A stretch of DNA of 64,000 nucleotides, taken from GWE2-42-39 sp963662895. Its GTDB lineage: Bacteria > Bacteroidota > Bacteroidia > Bacteroidales > Prolixibacteraceae. The translations under genes and the position numbers were made by a program. Positions 1 through 8,950 of the stretch are shown here, piece after piece. Location: the NCBI GenBank assembly GCA_963662895.1, contig OY759982.1, positions 2,728,001 through 2,792,000 of the forward strand, written 5' to 3'. The stretch's first letter is position 1, and each line of letters starts with the position of its first letter. Under the pieces are notes generated by a model. That model was not told where the DNA came from and ran no database searches. It saw nothing but the letters and a program-made list of their open reading frames with translations.

Positions 1-1706
1 ACCCATTTGCCATTGTTTGCATTGCCGGGTTCATTTATTAAATAAGGGAACAGGGCATAATGAGTAGCGTTTGGGTTACCGTCAATACCATTCCAGATGA
101 TATGAGCCTTACGCCAGCGTTTCAGATCCCAGTAACGATGGTTCTCAAACGCGAATTCAACCCGGTTCTCATGGATGATGTCGTCGAGCGTTACCGATGC
201 TAATGGCTGAATACCCGCACGTTCGCGAACCTGGTTGATGTAGTTCACTGCATCTGTCTGGTTCCCCAGCTCCATAGCTGCTTCGGAGGCGATCAGGAGT
301 GCTTCGGCATACCTGAAATGTACAAACCACATTTCGCTGCCCCGTCCGCGGGTGCCTGCCCCAACCGTTTCGTCCAGGAACTTACGGATGCAGAAGCCTG
401 TCTTATTGACATTCTGATCGTTGGTAGTGGTGGGGCCGTTTTCGTCTGTTATAACGAGGTCGTTTTCATCTTTTGAGCCGATGGCTCCGGTCAGGCTTGT
501 CCATTTACCATCCTGCAGGTACTTCTGTCCGGCCTGAAAATTGATTTCCTTGTTTCTGAAAGTAGAGCCCCCGTAAATAATGGTTCCCCATAAACGGGCA
601 TCCTTATTCGCGTAAATATCCTGTGGCTGGTCATAGAAAATGTAATTGCCTTCATCGTCAAGTGTCTTCAGACTTCCATCTCGGTTATTGGCATATTCAT
701 ACGCTTCAACCAGGTTCAGTATTGGGGTAATAATGGTTCCGTCCATGTCTTCACGGATAGAACGGGGCATATTGCGGGTGGTGAACTGAGTGGTAATGCC
801 CGGGTAGATGTAATCGGTGGTCCACATCACCTCTGCATTATTATCCTTTACACTGGTTGCATTGTAAAAATTTACCCCTTTGTCATCTTCCTCATTTTGG
901 AGAGCATAGGGGCTTTCGCTGATGATTTTTTTAGCAGCGGCCAGAGCCAGTTCATAATAGGCAGTAGCCTGATCTGCCGGGATGCCCACTTCTCGGCCGG
1001 AAGTCTGTATAGGAGCTTCAAGCAGGTTATTGTATTTGGCCAGCGATGCAGCGTAAATAGCAGCCCGGGCTTTTAAAGCCAAAGCTGTCCAGCGGTTGAC
1101 CCGGGCTGAGTGAGTCGTTTTTTCACCGGGAAGCAGATCAAAAATGGCATCGCACTCGCTGATGATATAGTCATATGATTCGGCTTCCGTAGAGCGGGCA
1201 ACCTGCAGGGGCGCAATATCCATTCCCTGACTGTAATCAAAAACTTCATCGCCAACAACAGGCATCCCTCCCATGCAGCGAACCATGTTAAAATAGGTCC
1301 AGGCCCGCAGGAAACGGGCTTCCCCTTCTATCTCATTTCTCTCTGTAGCCGTTAAGCCGGAAGCAGCATCGGAGCGTACGCCTTGTAGAAACTGGTTGAT
1401 GTTGCGAATTAATTCGTAATCGAAGACGCGCCAGTGGGTATCCCCGAAATTTTGGGTATAGTCCGGGCCTCCGCTCGAATTACAGGCTTCATCCAGATAA
1501 ATATATTGCGAGTCATCATTAATATGCTGTCCCCATTTCACACGTCCGTAGTAATTGCCCAGCACCGACTGAATCATGTTCCGGTCTTTAAATACTTCTT
1601 CGTTGGTCAGGATATTATCCGGAGTTTGATCGAGCATATCGCTGCAACTGGTGGGGACAAAGCCTCCCAGTACGATCATCAATAGTATTGTATATATCTT
1701 TTTCAT
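1..1706 (-). CDS. SusD/RagB-family outer-membrane glycan-binding lipoprotein (3' end beyond window)
   Basis: Reading leftward from the ATG at 1706 gives an unbroken frame of about 568 codons to the window edge. It starts MKKIYTILLMIVLGG and has a lipobox-like Cys (TSCSDMLDQTP), typical of surface SusD lipoproteins. Middle sections (GEARFLRAWTYFNMVRCMGG, RVNRWTALALKARAAIYAAS) are the TPR-rich SusD core. The last visible part (NYINQVRERAG, ENRVEFAFENHRYWDLKRW) is the conserved C-terminal SusD block, so little is missing. SusD proteins cap a SusC barrel and bind the oligosaccharide for import. It follows the SusC gene by 113 bp on the same strand, and the sigma/FecR pair above probably controls both. 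The substrate cannot be read from the sequence. Confidence 0.93.
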   Translation of the reverse strand, partial: MKKIYTILLMIVLGGFVPTSCSDMLDQTPDNILTNEEVFKDRNMIQSVLGNYYGRVKWGQHINDDSQYIYLDEACNSSGGPDYTQNFGDTHWRVFDYELIRNINQFLQGVRSDAASGLTATERNEIEGEARFLRAWTYFNMVRCMGGMPVVGDEVFDYSQGMDIAPLQVARSTEAESYDYIISECDAIFDLLPGEKTTHSARVNRWTALALKARAAIYAASLAKYNNLLEAPIQTSGREVGIPADQATAYYELALAAAKKIISESPYALQNEEDDKGVNFYNATSVKDNNAEVMWTTDYIYPGITTQFTTRNMPRSIREDMDGTIITPILNLVEAYEYANNRDGSLKTLDDEGNYIFYDQPQDIYANKDARLWGTIIYGGSTFRNKEINFQAGQKYLQDGKWTSLTGAIGSKDENDLVITDENGPTTTNDQNVNKTGFCIRKFLDETVGAGTRGRGSEMWFVHFRYAEALLIASEAAMELGNQTDAVNYINQVRERAGIQPLASVTLDDIIHENRVEFAFENHRYWDLKRWRKAHIIWNGIDGNPNATHYALFPYLINEPGNANNGKW

Positions 1707-1819
1707 AGGTCTGTGTTTTTCAAAAATTTTATGTCGTCCGGTTGTCGTTGTAATCCGGTTGTTGATGATGTTGGTAGAACAATCCGAAGAATATTGACAA
1801 CAAGAAACAGACAAACTCA

Positions 1820-4800
1820 TTAAAATGTAATTTTTGCACCGATACTGATAACCCGGTTGGTGGGATACTGCAGGCCGGAATCGGTGGTTATTTCCGGATC
1901 AATGCCATTGAGGTTATCAATGGAGAACAGATTTTGTCCCATCACGTATATCCGGGCTTTCGAGAGTCCTGCTTTTTTGGCTATTGATCCCGGAATGTTG
2001 TACCCCAGTTCCAGGTTTTTCAGTTTAAGATAACGACCATTTATCTTCCAGAAATCGCTGTTCCAGTAGTTGCTGTGCCCGCTGTTGCCCACGATAACAG
2101 TGGGGTATTTACCGGGGATCAGTTCACTGTTTGCATCGGCAGGATTGGATAAATGCCATTGATCTTCCAGATAGTACTGGGGGTTATTTCCTCCGTCGTG
2201 AAACGGGCGTTTTGACTCATAGTTATACTCGTAGGTGTAACCACTGGCGCCTGTGAAATCAAGAGCCAGATCCAGGTTACGCCATTGAAAGGAGAAGTTT
2301 AGTCCGAAGTTGAGAATAGGAGTGGCTCCCTGTCGAAAACCAATGGGGCGCTCATCCATTGAGTTAATCACCTTGTCGCCGTTCACGTCCTGGTATTTCA
2401 GGTCTCCCGGCCTTAAGGTTTTATTGCCCTGCCCATCGTTGTCTATTTCGTATTGGGCTATTTCGTCCCACGACTGGAACTGTCCGGTGCAGTGATAGCC
2501 CCAGTTGACATAGGCGAACCGTTCGTTGATGGTATTCCGGTATTGATCCCATGAATTCCCGTAGCGGGGTTTGTACTGGTGCCAGTCGAACATCCGGGCA
2601 TAGGTGAAGTTACCTCCCACGGAATAGTTTAGTTCGCCCAGTTGATCGTGCCAGGTAATCATTCCGTCCATCCCGGTATTTTTGTCTGAGTTGAGGTTTT
2701 CATTGGGGAGGGAGAATCCAACTTCAGCAGGGACAAGCACATCGTAACGGGCAGCCGGGAGCCCGTCTCTTTTCCGGTTGTAATAGTCGAGGCTACCGGT
2801 TAGCTGATTGCCAAAGAGTCCAAAGTCGATGCCAATGTCCAGTATTTTAGCTTTGATCCAGGAGAGGCTGGTCACGGGTAAGCCCCGGGGAACAGCCCCG
2901 TTGTAATAAGTCCCGTCGAGTACAGCTCCGCCATTGCCATAGGTGTATCCACTCATGTAGTCGAAAGCACTGTAGCCGCTAATATTGTCGTCTCCCAACA
3001 GTCCGTAGGAAGCCCGTAATTTCAAATTGCTGATGCCCGATAACAGCGGATTTGATTTCCAAAAATCTTCTTCTGATATTCGCCATCCGGCAGATGCTGA
3101 CGGGAAGAAGCCCCAGCGGTGGTTAGGGGGAAACTTCCATGAACCATCGTAACGAGCCGAAAAACCAAACAGGTATTTTTCAGCATAATTGTAATTAAAG
3201 CGGCCTACATAACCAATTCGGGCTTCGGTATTATCTCCGTCATCATTAAATTCATCCATGGTTTCGTAGTTCAGAAGCGATAATGAATTGGACTCAGGGC
3301 GGGTATGAATCCAGAAGCCCGGCGTTTTTCGCTGGTAGGTTTCGGCTGCAACCACTGCATTCACGCCGTGTTGACTGAACTGTTGCTTGTAATTTAACTG
3401 TCCCTGGGTCATTACTTCTTCCACGTTCCGGATGTCTCTTTCCCGCCAGGGATTATCCATGCTGAAACTCACCGGGTAAGTGTCGGTTTCTTCATCGTAG
3501 TTGTACAGTTTGTAGGTATATTCCTGGTTATCCATCCATTTAGAGGCGAAGTAATAGCCTACCAGTCCTTTGGCTGTCAATCCATTCGCTATTTTGTATT
3601 CTGCATCAAAATTGAGCTGCATGACCCGCCACACTTCTTTGTACTTACCCGACATATCGTAGTTTAGCATCCCGAAGTTGGTTTCACTTAATGCCGAAGT
3701 CTGGGTTGGATATTGAGGATTATCGTTGGCAAAGGGGCGGGCCGTTGGCAGGTTACGGTAAACGGCGAAAAGAGCCTGCCAGGTATCATCACCCCCGGGA
3801 ACCCCCGGATGCTTACGGGTTTCGATACGCCCGTTCATCGATCCTCCTACTTTCAGTCGACTGGTAATATTGGCATCAATATTCATCTGGATATTGGTAC
3901 GGTAAAATCCGCCGTAATTTAGGATAGCTGCTTTTTGCGACAGGTGGCTCACTGAAAGATAATAGTTAATCTTCTCAGAGCCTCCCGTGGTATTTACCCC
4001 TATATAATCCTGGGGAGCAGTAATCAGAATATAATTGTACCAGTCGAACGGACGGTAACCTTTTTCCCGGCCTGCTTTCCATTTGTCCAGATCTTCCATG
4101 GTATATTTCGGACTGGAATTACCCGTGATGGCATCCGACTGTATATAACTGCGAAGGTAGGTCTCAATATTGGCTGGTTTGGGAAAACTAAACATTTTCT
4201 GCCAGCCATGATAGGCATTCACATTTACGGTGTTCTTCGTATTTCTTTTTCCTTTTTTGGTAGTTACCACAATTACGCCGTTGGCAGCTTTCACCCCGTA
4301 GATGGACGCGGAAGCATCTTTCAGTACCGAGATACTTTCGATGTCGTTAAAATCGAGGTTGTTAAACTGTCCTTCATCTTTCTGAACGCCGTCAATCACG
4401 TAAAGAGGAGTTCCCATATTACGGATCTCGATGCTGGTGCTGCTTCCCGGACGGCCATCAGACTGGCGGCTGTTCACTCCCGCGATTTTACCCACCAGTG
4501 CCCCGGAAGTAGTGGTGGCCTGCGAGCGTTCTATCTCTTTGGAAACAACATTGGTGATGGCTCCTGTTAAGGATTCTTTCTTTTGACTGCCGTAGCCAAT
4601 CGCCACTACTTCTTCAATGCCAACCGTTTCTTCTTCCATTGTAACATTAATATTAGTTTTCCCGGCAACATCGATTTCCTGTGTTTTCATCCCTACAAAA
4701 GAAAAAACCAGCGTGGCATCACCGGAAACATTGGCAAGCGAATAGTTTCCGTCAGTATCGGTAATAATTCCCGTAGTCGTTCCTTTCACGACCACGGTTA

Positions 4801-5242
4801 CCCCAGGCAAAGGTTGACCAATGCTATCCGTAACTTTTCCTGTAATGGTCCTTTTCTGTTGTGATGAACTGGTCATTGACTTGTTGTTAACCAACACGAT
4901 CTGACGGTCGGAAATCCGGTACGATACGCCAGTCCCTTCAAAAACCTGCTCCAGTATTTTTTCAACTGGTTTGTCTTTGGCATCAATGTTCACTTTCCGG
5001 TTCACATCAATATCTTCGTTGGTATAAAGGAAAAAAAAATCACTCTGGTCTTCAATATACTCTAACACTTCCCTGACCGGAGCATTCTGCAGGGACACAT
5101 TCAGCTTTGTGTGCTGAGAGTATACGCTCGCACTCAAATGTACAAGCGAAACCAAAAGGATAAACAAGGTTAGTTTCATAATACGTAACCATTTTAGTAA
5201 AGGGCAAAAATGCCCTTTGTTAATAAACCATTTTTTTTTCAT
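1820..5242 (-). CDS. SusC/RagA-family TonB-dependent transporter with STN domain
   Basis: This 1140-aa outer-membrane importer has a signal anchor, then an STN (secretin/TonB N-terminal) domain at about residues 40-95. That domain lets it signal inward to the FecR/ECF sigma pair just upstream. A carboxypeptidase-regulatory-like fold follows at about 125-215 (GKVTDSIGQPLPGVTVVVKG), then a plug (PLYVIDGV; ANGVIVVTTKKGK) and a 22-strand-type barrel ending in an aromatic strand (ISIGAKITF). An ATG 27 bp further upstream is in frame, but MKKKW at 5242 is preferred because both other SusC proteins here begin MKKK at the same distance from the signal peptide. The plug is unusually short: SIEIRNMGTPLYVIDGV lacks the residues usually found between IRI(R)G and TPLYVIDG. 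Substrate unknown. Confidence 0.93.
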   Translation of the reverse strand: MKKKWFINKGHFCPLLKWLRIMKLTLFILLVSLVHLSASVYSQHTKLNVSLQNAPVREVLEYIEDQSDFFFLYTNEDIDVNRKVNIDAKDKPVEKILEQVFEGTGVSYRISDRQIVLVNNKSMTSSSQQKRTITGKVTDSIGQPLPGVTVVVKGTTTGIITDTDGNYSLANVSGDATLVFSFVGMKTQEIDVAGKTNINVTMEEETVGIEEVVAIGYGSQKKESLTGAITNVVSKEIERSQATTTSGALVGKIAGVNSRQSDGRPGSSTSIEIRNMGTPLYVIDGVQKDEGQFNNLDFNDIESISVLKDASASIYGVKAANGVIVVTTKKGKRNTKNTVNVNAYHGWQKMFSFPKPANIETYLRSYIQSDAITGNSSPKYTMEDLDKWKAGREKGYRPFDWYNYILITAPQDYIGVNTTGGSEKINYYLSVSHLSQKAAILNYGGFYRTNIQMNIDANITSRLKVGGSMNGRIETRKHPGVPGGDDTWQALFAVYRNLPTARPFANDNPQYPTQTSALSETNFGMLNYDMSGKYKEVWRVMQLNFDAEYKIANGLTAKGLVGYYFASKWMDNQEYTYKLYNYDEETDTYPVSFSMDNPWRERDIRNVEEVMTQGQLNYKQQFSQHGVNAVVAAETYQRKTPGFWIHTRPESNSLSLLNYETMDEFNDDGDNTEARIGYVGRFNYNYAEKYLFGFSARYDGSWKFPPNHRWGFFPSASAGWRISEEDFWKSNPLLSGISNLKLRASYGLLGDDNISGYSAFDYMSGYTYGNGGAVLDGTYYNGAVPRGLPVTSLSWIKAKILDIGIDFGLFGNQLTGSLDYYNRKRDGLPAARYDVLVPAEVGFSLPNENLNSDKNTGMDGMITWHDQLGELNYSVGGNFTYARMFDWHQYKPRYGNSWDQYRNTINERFAYVNWGYHCTGQFQSWDEIAQYEIDNDGQGNKTLRPGDLKYQDVNGDKVINSMDERPIGFRQGATPILNFGLNFSFQWRNLDLALDFTGASGYTYEYNYESKRPFHDGGNNPQYYLEDQWHLSNPADANSELIPGKYPTVIVGNSGHSNYWNSDFWKINGRYLKLKNLELGYNIPGSIAKKAGLSKARIYVMGQNLFSIDNLNGIDPEITTDSGLQYPTNRVISIGAKITF

Positions 5243-5270
5243 AAGTTTGTAATTACTTAAGTTACACATT

Positions 5271-5347
5271 CCCCATCTCTGATGGGGTTATTTATCTCAT
5301 GTGAAAGCATGATTTTTTAAAGGAAAGTGCTGGAAACACTTTCCTTT
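5271..5347 (-). promoter_or_regulatory. Paired hairpins in the fecR-susC junction, locus 1
   Basis: Read on the minus strand after the fecR stop, there is an 11-bp perfect stem (AAAGGAAAGTG/CACTTTCCTTT, 5319-5347), then a second stem CCCCATC-AGA-GATGGGG (5271-5287), then 28 nt to the susC ATG. A poly-T tract follows the first stem only in plus-strand orientation. The same two-hairpin order recurs at the other two SusC loci. It could be a partial terminator or attenuator, or a stabilising 5' end for the susCD message; the sequence does not decide. Confidence 0.6.
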
Positions 5348-5351
5348 TTTA

Positions 5352-6359
5352 TCACGGTTTACAAATAAAGACACGATCTTCTTTTATCTCATATTTCATT
5401 GGTGTTGTAAACGACAATAGATGAAGCATTTCACGTAAACTTTCCGTTTTTATGGTCATATTATAACGCTTGGTAAAACTCCCTTCATCATCAACAGTGA
5501 TTTTCACATCATACCAGCGTTCCATCTTTTTTATAACATCTGAAAAAGCAGCATTCTCTAGCTTCAGGCGATTCTCTGTCCATGAAGTATATAATTCTGT
5601 ATTTACTTTATGAAGCGTAATTTTTTTGCTGTCAGAATGAAAAACAGCCTGTTCCCCCGGTTTTAGCTGAACTTTTCCACCGGCAGATGTTGAGGCAACG
5701 ATCTCCCCCTCCTCCAATGTTGCATATGCTTCACTGTCATCGGGGTAGGCACACACGTTAAAACGTGTACCCAAAACTTCGATATTCAATGATCCGGCAT
5801 TAACAACAAAAGGCTTTTTCCTGTCTTTTGCCACATCGAAAAAGGCTTCCCCTTTAACAAATACTTTTCGTTTATCGGAATTAAAAACAAGTGGAAACTT
5901 TAAAGTAGTACCTGAATTGAGCCACACTTTTGTGCCATCATAAAGTGTAAGCTGCGAACGTTCGCCATATGGAACATTAATTTCAGTATAATTTTCTGAA
6001 TATTTTGTATCTGATCCTTCAAAAATGATATAAGTCCCGATTCCCAGTAAAAATGCCAGGACAAAAACAGCAGCATACCTTGAGACTTTAGCAAGTGAAT
6101 GCAACCATCGTGTCGAATTTCTGCTCTTTAGTACCCGCTTCCATATTACATCCAACCGATCTTTTGAAATTTTATCTTCAACAGGCTGCAGCGACCTGAC
6201 AATCGTTGCTGCCTGTTCTATTAATTCTTTCTTTTGGGGATACCCGGAAATAAATTTATTCCACCGGGCATTCGAATCTTTTGAAGGGGAAACCACCCAT
6301 GCCCGGAATTCGTTATCATCAATAAAATCTTCTATGCCGAACTTATGATATTTTTCCAT
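5352..6359 (-). CDS. FecR-family anti-sigma factor
   Basis: A 335-aa inner-membrane anti-sigma protein. The N-terminal cytoplasmic part (about 1-85) would hold the sigma factor. A single membrane helix (YAAVFVLAFLLGIGTYIIF) follows, then a periplasmic FecR domain (PYGERSQLTLYDGTKVWLNS; GEAFFDVAKDRKKPFVVNAG; VLGTRFNVCAYPDD) and a C-terminal DUF4974-like section (AFSDVIKKMERWYDVKI). The start at MEKYH (6359) is chosen because the 13 codons before it are not family-like. It lies 46 bp after the sigma gene and 109 bp before susC, the usual order for trans-envelope signalling. It would relay substrate sensing by the SusC STN domain to the sigma factor. Confidence 0.92.
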   Translation of the reverse strand: MEKYHKFGIEDFIDDNEFRAWVVSPSKDSNARWNKFISGYPQKKELIEQAATIVRSLQPVEDKISKDRLDVIWKRVLKSRNSTRWLHSLAKVSRYAAVFVLAFLLGIGTYIIFEGSDTKYSENYTEINVPYGERSQLTLYDGTKVWLNSGTTLKFPLVFNSDKRKVFVKGEAFFDVAKDRKKPFVVNAGSLNIEVLGTRFNVCAYPDDSEAYATLEEGEIVASTSAGGKVQLKPGEQAVFHSDSKKITLHKVNTELYTSWTENRLKLENAAFSDVIKKMERWYDVKITVDDEGSFTKRYNMTIKTESLREMLHLLSFTTPMKYEIKEDRVFICKP

Positions 6360-6405
6360 TCTGAAATACTTACACTTTAATAAGGCAGGCATGTTCAAAA
6401 CATCA

Positions 6406-7047
6406 TCACTGAAATTGAATTTTTTTTAAAGAAGAGGTGATTTTTTTCAGGATAAAAAGAAGTACCGAACTTCCACCTGCTTTTAGAATTGATTCTTTTA
6501 ATGACTTTATTGCTCTATAAACCAAATTCCTGGAGGCTTCAATGCCCATCCCCAGAATACCTGAAATTTCGTTATAATCGAGTTCTTTATTAAATCTTAA
6601 ATAGATAGCTTCTTTTTGACGCGGACTTAATTTTTCAATAGCATTCAATACCGACCGGGATGTATTATCCCTCTGCTCCCCTGAAATGATTTCCTGTTCA
6701 ACGGAATAAGAAATGTCAAACATCATATCAGAAAGTAGGTTGTCGGTATAACGCAGTTCTTTTTTCAGTCTGCGGAATAACTTCCTTCGGAAAGATTTAA
6801 ACAAATAAAACTGAATATTATCTGTATCTCCTATTGTTTCCCGGTTCCTGATAAGGTCTAAAAATAAATCGTGTATGGTATCTTCGATAAGGTCCCGGTT
6901 GACAGTAAATTTCAAACCATACTGGTATAGCGAAACAACATTGTCTGAATAAATAGCAGAAAGTGCAAGATCATCACCATCCCTGAACCTATCCCACCTC
7001 TTCATATCATTCGGGTTATCCGGATCCATCATTACTGATATAATCAT
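6406..7047 (-). CDS. ECF-type RNA polymerase sigma-70 factor
   Basis: A 213-aa extracytoplasmic-function sigma factor. Region 2 is at about residues 20-85 (LIEDTIHDLFLDLI...QFYLFKSFRRKL) and region 4 at about 135-190, with the helix-turn-helix LSPRQKEAIYLRFNKELDYN and EISGILGMGIEASRNLVYRA. Cognate FecR and SusC genes follow on the same strand. ATG 7047 has a GAGG about 9 nt upstream, but in-frame ATGs at 7032 and 7029 are possible: a good promoter (7058-7088) would start transcription only a few bases before 7047. It probably drives the downstream susCD when the SusC substrate is bound (family knowledge). Confidence 0.9.
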   Translation of the reverse strand: MIISVMMDPDNPNDMKRWDRFRDGDDLALSAIYSDNVVSLYQYGLKFTVNRDLIEDTIHDLFLDLIRNRETIGDTDNIQFYLFKSFRRKLFRRLKKELRYTDNLLSDMMFDISYSVEQEIISGEQRDNTSRSVLNAIEKLSPRQKEAIYLRFNKELDYNEISGILGMGIEASRNLVYRAIKSLKESILKAGGSSVLLFILKKITSSLKKIQFQ

Positions 7048-7057
7048 AAGAAGACCT

Positions 7058-7088
7058 CAAAGTTAGAAAAGAGAAGATAAATAGCAAA
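7058..7088 (-). promoter_or_regulatory. Bacteroidetes-type promoter for the ECF sigma/fecR genes of locus 1
   Basis: On the minus strand a TTTG (-33 box, 7085-7088) is separated by 19 bp from TAACTTTG (-7 box, 7058-7065). This matches the primary-sigma consensus TTTG-N19-21-TAnnTTTG exactly. The predicted transcript starts close to 7053, so the leader is very short. Confidence 0.7.
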
Positions 7089-7103
7089 TCGGGAATTACA
7101 GGT

Positions 7104-7294
7104 GCAGGGCTGTTCAATTCTAATTAAATCCTGATACCTACTTGCCCTAACCGTTATAAATGAAGTTTCCGGGAACATCGTTCCTTCCATAACACCCCGT
7201 GGTTCTAAAACCGTGTCAGGAATTAAAGCACATTATAAGGGGGAATGCTTCATCACTATGCTGATGGATACTTCTGAGGGCAGGGCTGTTCAAT
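7104..7294. repeat. 15-bp direct repeat pair in a gene-free stretch
   Basis: GCAGGGCTGTTCAAT occurs at 7104-7118 and again at 7280-7294, 176 bp apart. The stretch between (7119-7279) has no convincing ORF. The repeat may mark the edges of a lost small insertion or may be chance. With the promoter and the inverted repeat at 7324-7403 it accounts for the otherwise empty 7048-7436. Confidence 0.45.
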
Positions 7295-7323
7295 CGATGT
7301 TTATATTGAAATTAACCGAAAAA

Positions 7324-7403
7324 ATGGATAGATAGACCATCTCTTTACCCTCAAGAAATAGCACGAATGCAAAAATCATCCCAGCAAAAGCCTATCTATC
7401 CAT
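7324..7403 (-). repeat. 12-bp perfect inverted repeat downstream of susD (locus 2)
   Basis: ATGGATAGATAG at 7324-7335 and its exact complement CTATCTATCCAT at 7392-7403 flank a 56-bp A/T-rich spacer. The right arm lies about 33 bp after the stop of the susD at 7437. It may form a stem at the 3' end of the susCD message, but there is no T-tract, so a simple intrinsic terminator is not indicated. Confidence 0.5.
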
Positions 7404-7436
7404 CGAAACAATAATGATTCTAAACGTACAAAATCA

Positions 7437-8930
7437 TTAATAACCTTCTGTTTGTTCCAGATTCGGATTAGAATTCAAAGAACTGTAACTAACAGGCCAC
7501 AACAAGATATTTGTTTCACTTTCACGTCCCTGTAAAGTAGGAACCCGGTCGAAAACCATATCCATCCGAATCAAATCCCACCATATCTTACATTCAACAG
7601 CAAACTCTTTCATGCGTTCGTTCATAATATAATTATCAACTTCCCCTGTGGTTAATGAGGAGGAATAGTAATTATCAATACCATAGGCTCGCTTAGCAAT
7701 TTGATTCAGATAACTCACAGCCATATCTTTATTTCCGGTTGCATTATAAAGCTCTGTCTGGAATAATATTGCATCAGCCAACCGGTAAACAATAATATCG
7801 GAATCAAATATCCGGGTGTCAGACACCCACGTGCCTATGTATTTATTAATCCATTGATAATTTTTTCTGTAGCTAACGGTAGGATAAGTAACCAGAGCAC
7901 GTTGATCGGACGACTCTGCAAAAAGGAAGGCTTCGTAATCATCGGTTAAAGTAACACGTTGGGCAAGGGAACCTTCCGTACCAACAACAATTGTATTATT
8001 TGTTCCATCACCAACATACTGTTTATCGGCTGCAGCTACAGCGTTAACACTCAGTAAAAAATTCTTGGCAAAGCCCCCCTCATATTCATCTTTTACAAAA
8101 CGAATAGTAAAAATAATTTCGTTGGTAGCATCCTTATTTGCGGCATCGAAAAGTTTTGAATAATCAGAAGCTAATTCATACGATGAATTGTTTAACACTT
8201 CGTTCAGAGCCTCCTGAGCTTTTGCGAAACAATTACTTTTTTCAGTATTGTCTGTAGCCCGAACCTTTGCCACCCACATATAATAATCGGCTTTCAGCAT
8301 ATTAACGGCAGCCGGGGTTGCAACAGTATTATCTGTCGATGAGGATGAAATCATATCAACGGCCAAATCAATATCAGAAGCAACCTGTTCAAAGATTAAA
8401 TCAGATGATGATTTATAAGGGAATAACTTTTCTTCCTCATCCGATTCAAATCCGTCCAGTAATAAAGGAGCATCGCCCCAAATACGGGCTACCCAATAAT
8501 AAGCAAAGGCACGAACAAAATAGGCATTGGCTAAGATGTTGTTTTTATCGTCCTCATCGTTAAAACTAATATCCGGAGTATGACGGATAATCAGGTTTGA
8601 AATATTAATCAGTTTGTACAATCCGGCCCAATTGGATGCGGTATTATTTGCATCGATTACATTATTATTTGCATCAAGAATGTCTCCGGCCAACGTTTGA
8701 GTTGTACTGTACACACCTGTACGGAAATCCCCCCAATAAGCCATATTCGAACTAAAAGCGGAACGGAACTGATAAAACATTCCATAAACAGCAGCTTGTG
8801 CATCCTCTTCCGAAGCCCACATATCAGAAGAAGAAACCTGACTTTCCTGCCCTATATCTAATTTATCGAAACAAGAAGTCTGAAAGAGTAATACTCCAAT
8901 TAAAAATATATTAAAAACTATTTTTCTCAT
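7437..8930 (-). CDS. SusD/RagB-family glycan-binding lipoprotein, locus 2
   Basis: A 497-aa protein with lipoprotein signal peptide and Cys in VLLFQTSCFDKL, a SusD-like TPR core (ANAYFVRAFAYYWVARIWGD; PAAVNMLKADYYMWVAKVRA) and the C-terminal SusD block (NQIAKRAYGID; ERMKEFAVECKIWWDLIRMD). It would sit on the outer leaf over the SusC barrel encoded 20 bp upstream. Residues after the core are short, giving a protein at the small end for the family (usual 500-600). This susCD pair is the one nearest to the sialidase operon and may import sialylated or desialylated glycans, but that is inference from position only. Confidence 0.93.
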   Translation of the reverse strand: MRKIVFNIFLIGVLLFQTSCFDKLDIGQESQVSSSDMWASEEDAQAAVYGMFYQFRSAFSSNMAYWGDFRTGVYSTTQTLAGDILDANNNVIDANNTASNWAGLYKLINISNLIIRHTPDISFNDEDDKNNILANAYFVRAFAYYWVARIWGDAPLLLDGFESDEEEKLFPYKSSSDLIFEQVASDIDLAVDMISSSSTDNTVATPAAVNMLKADYYMWVAKVRATDNTEKSNCFAKAQEALNEVLNNSSYELASDYSKLFDAANKDATNEIIFTIRFVKDEYEGGFAKNFLLSVNAVAAADKQYVGDGTNNTIVVGTEGSLAQRVTLTDDYEAFLFAESSDQRALVTYPTVSYRKNYQWINKYIGTWVSDTRIFDSDIIVYRLADAILFQTELYNATGNKDMAVSYLNQIAKRAYGIDNYYSSSLTTGEVDNYIMNERMKEFAVECKIWWDLIRMDMVFDRVPTLQGRESETNILLWPVSYSSLNSNPNLEQTEGY

Positions 8931-8950
8931 GATTTTTAGATTATAAATGA

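Noticed and set aside
4208..4570. 120-codon plus-strand ORF inside the first SusC gene
   Set aside because: Antisense shadow of the SusC plug-coding region without protein-like features.
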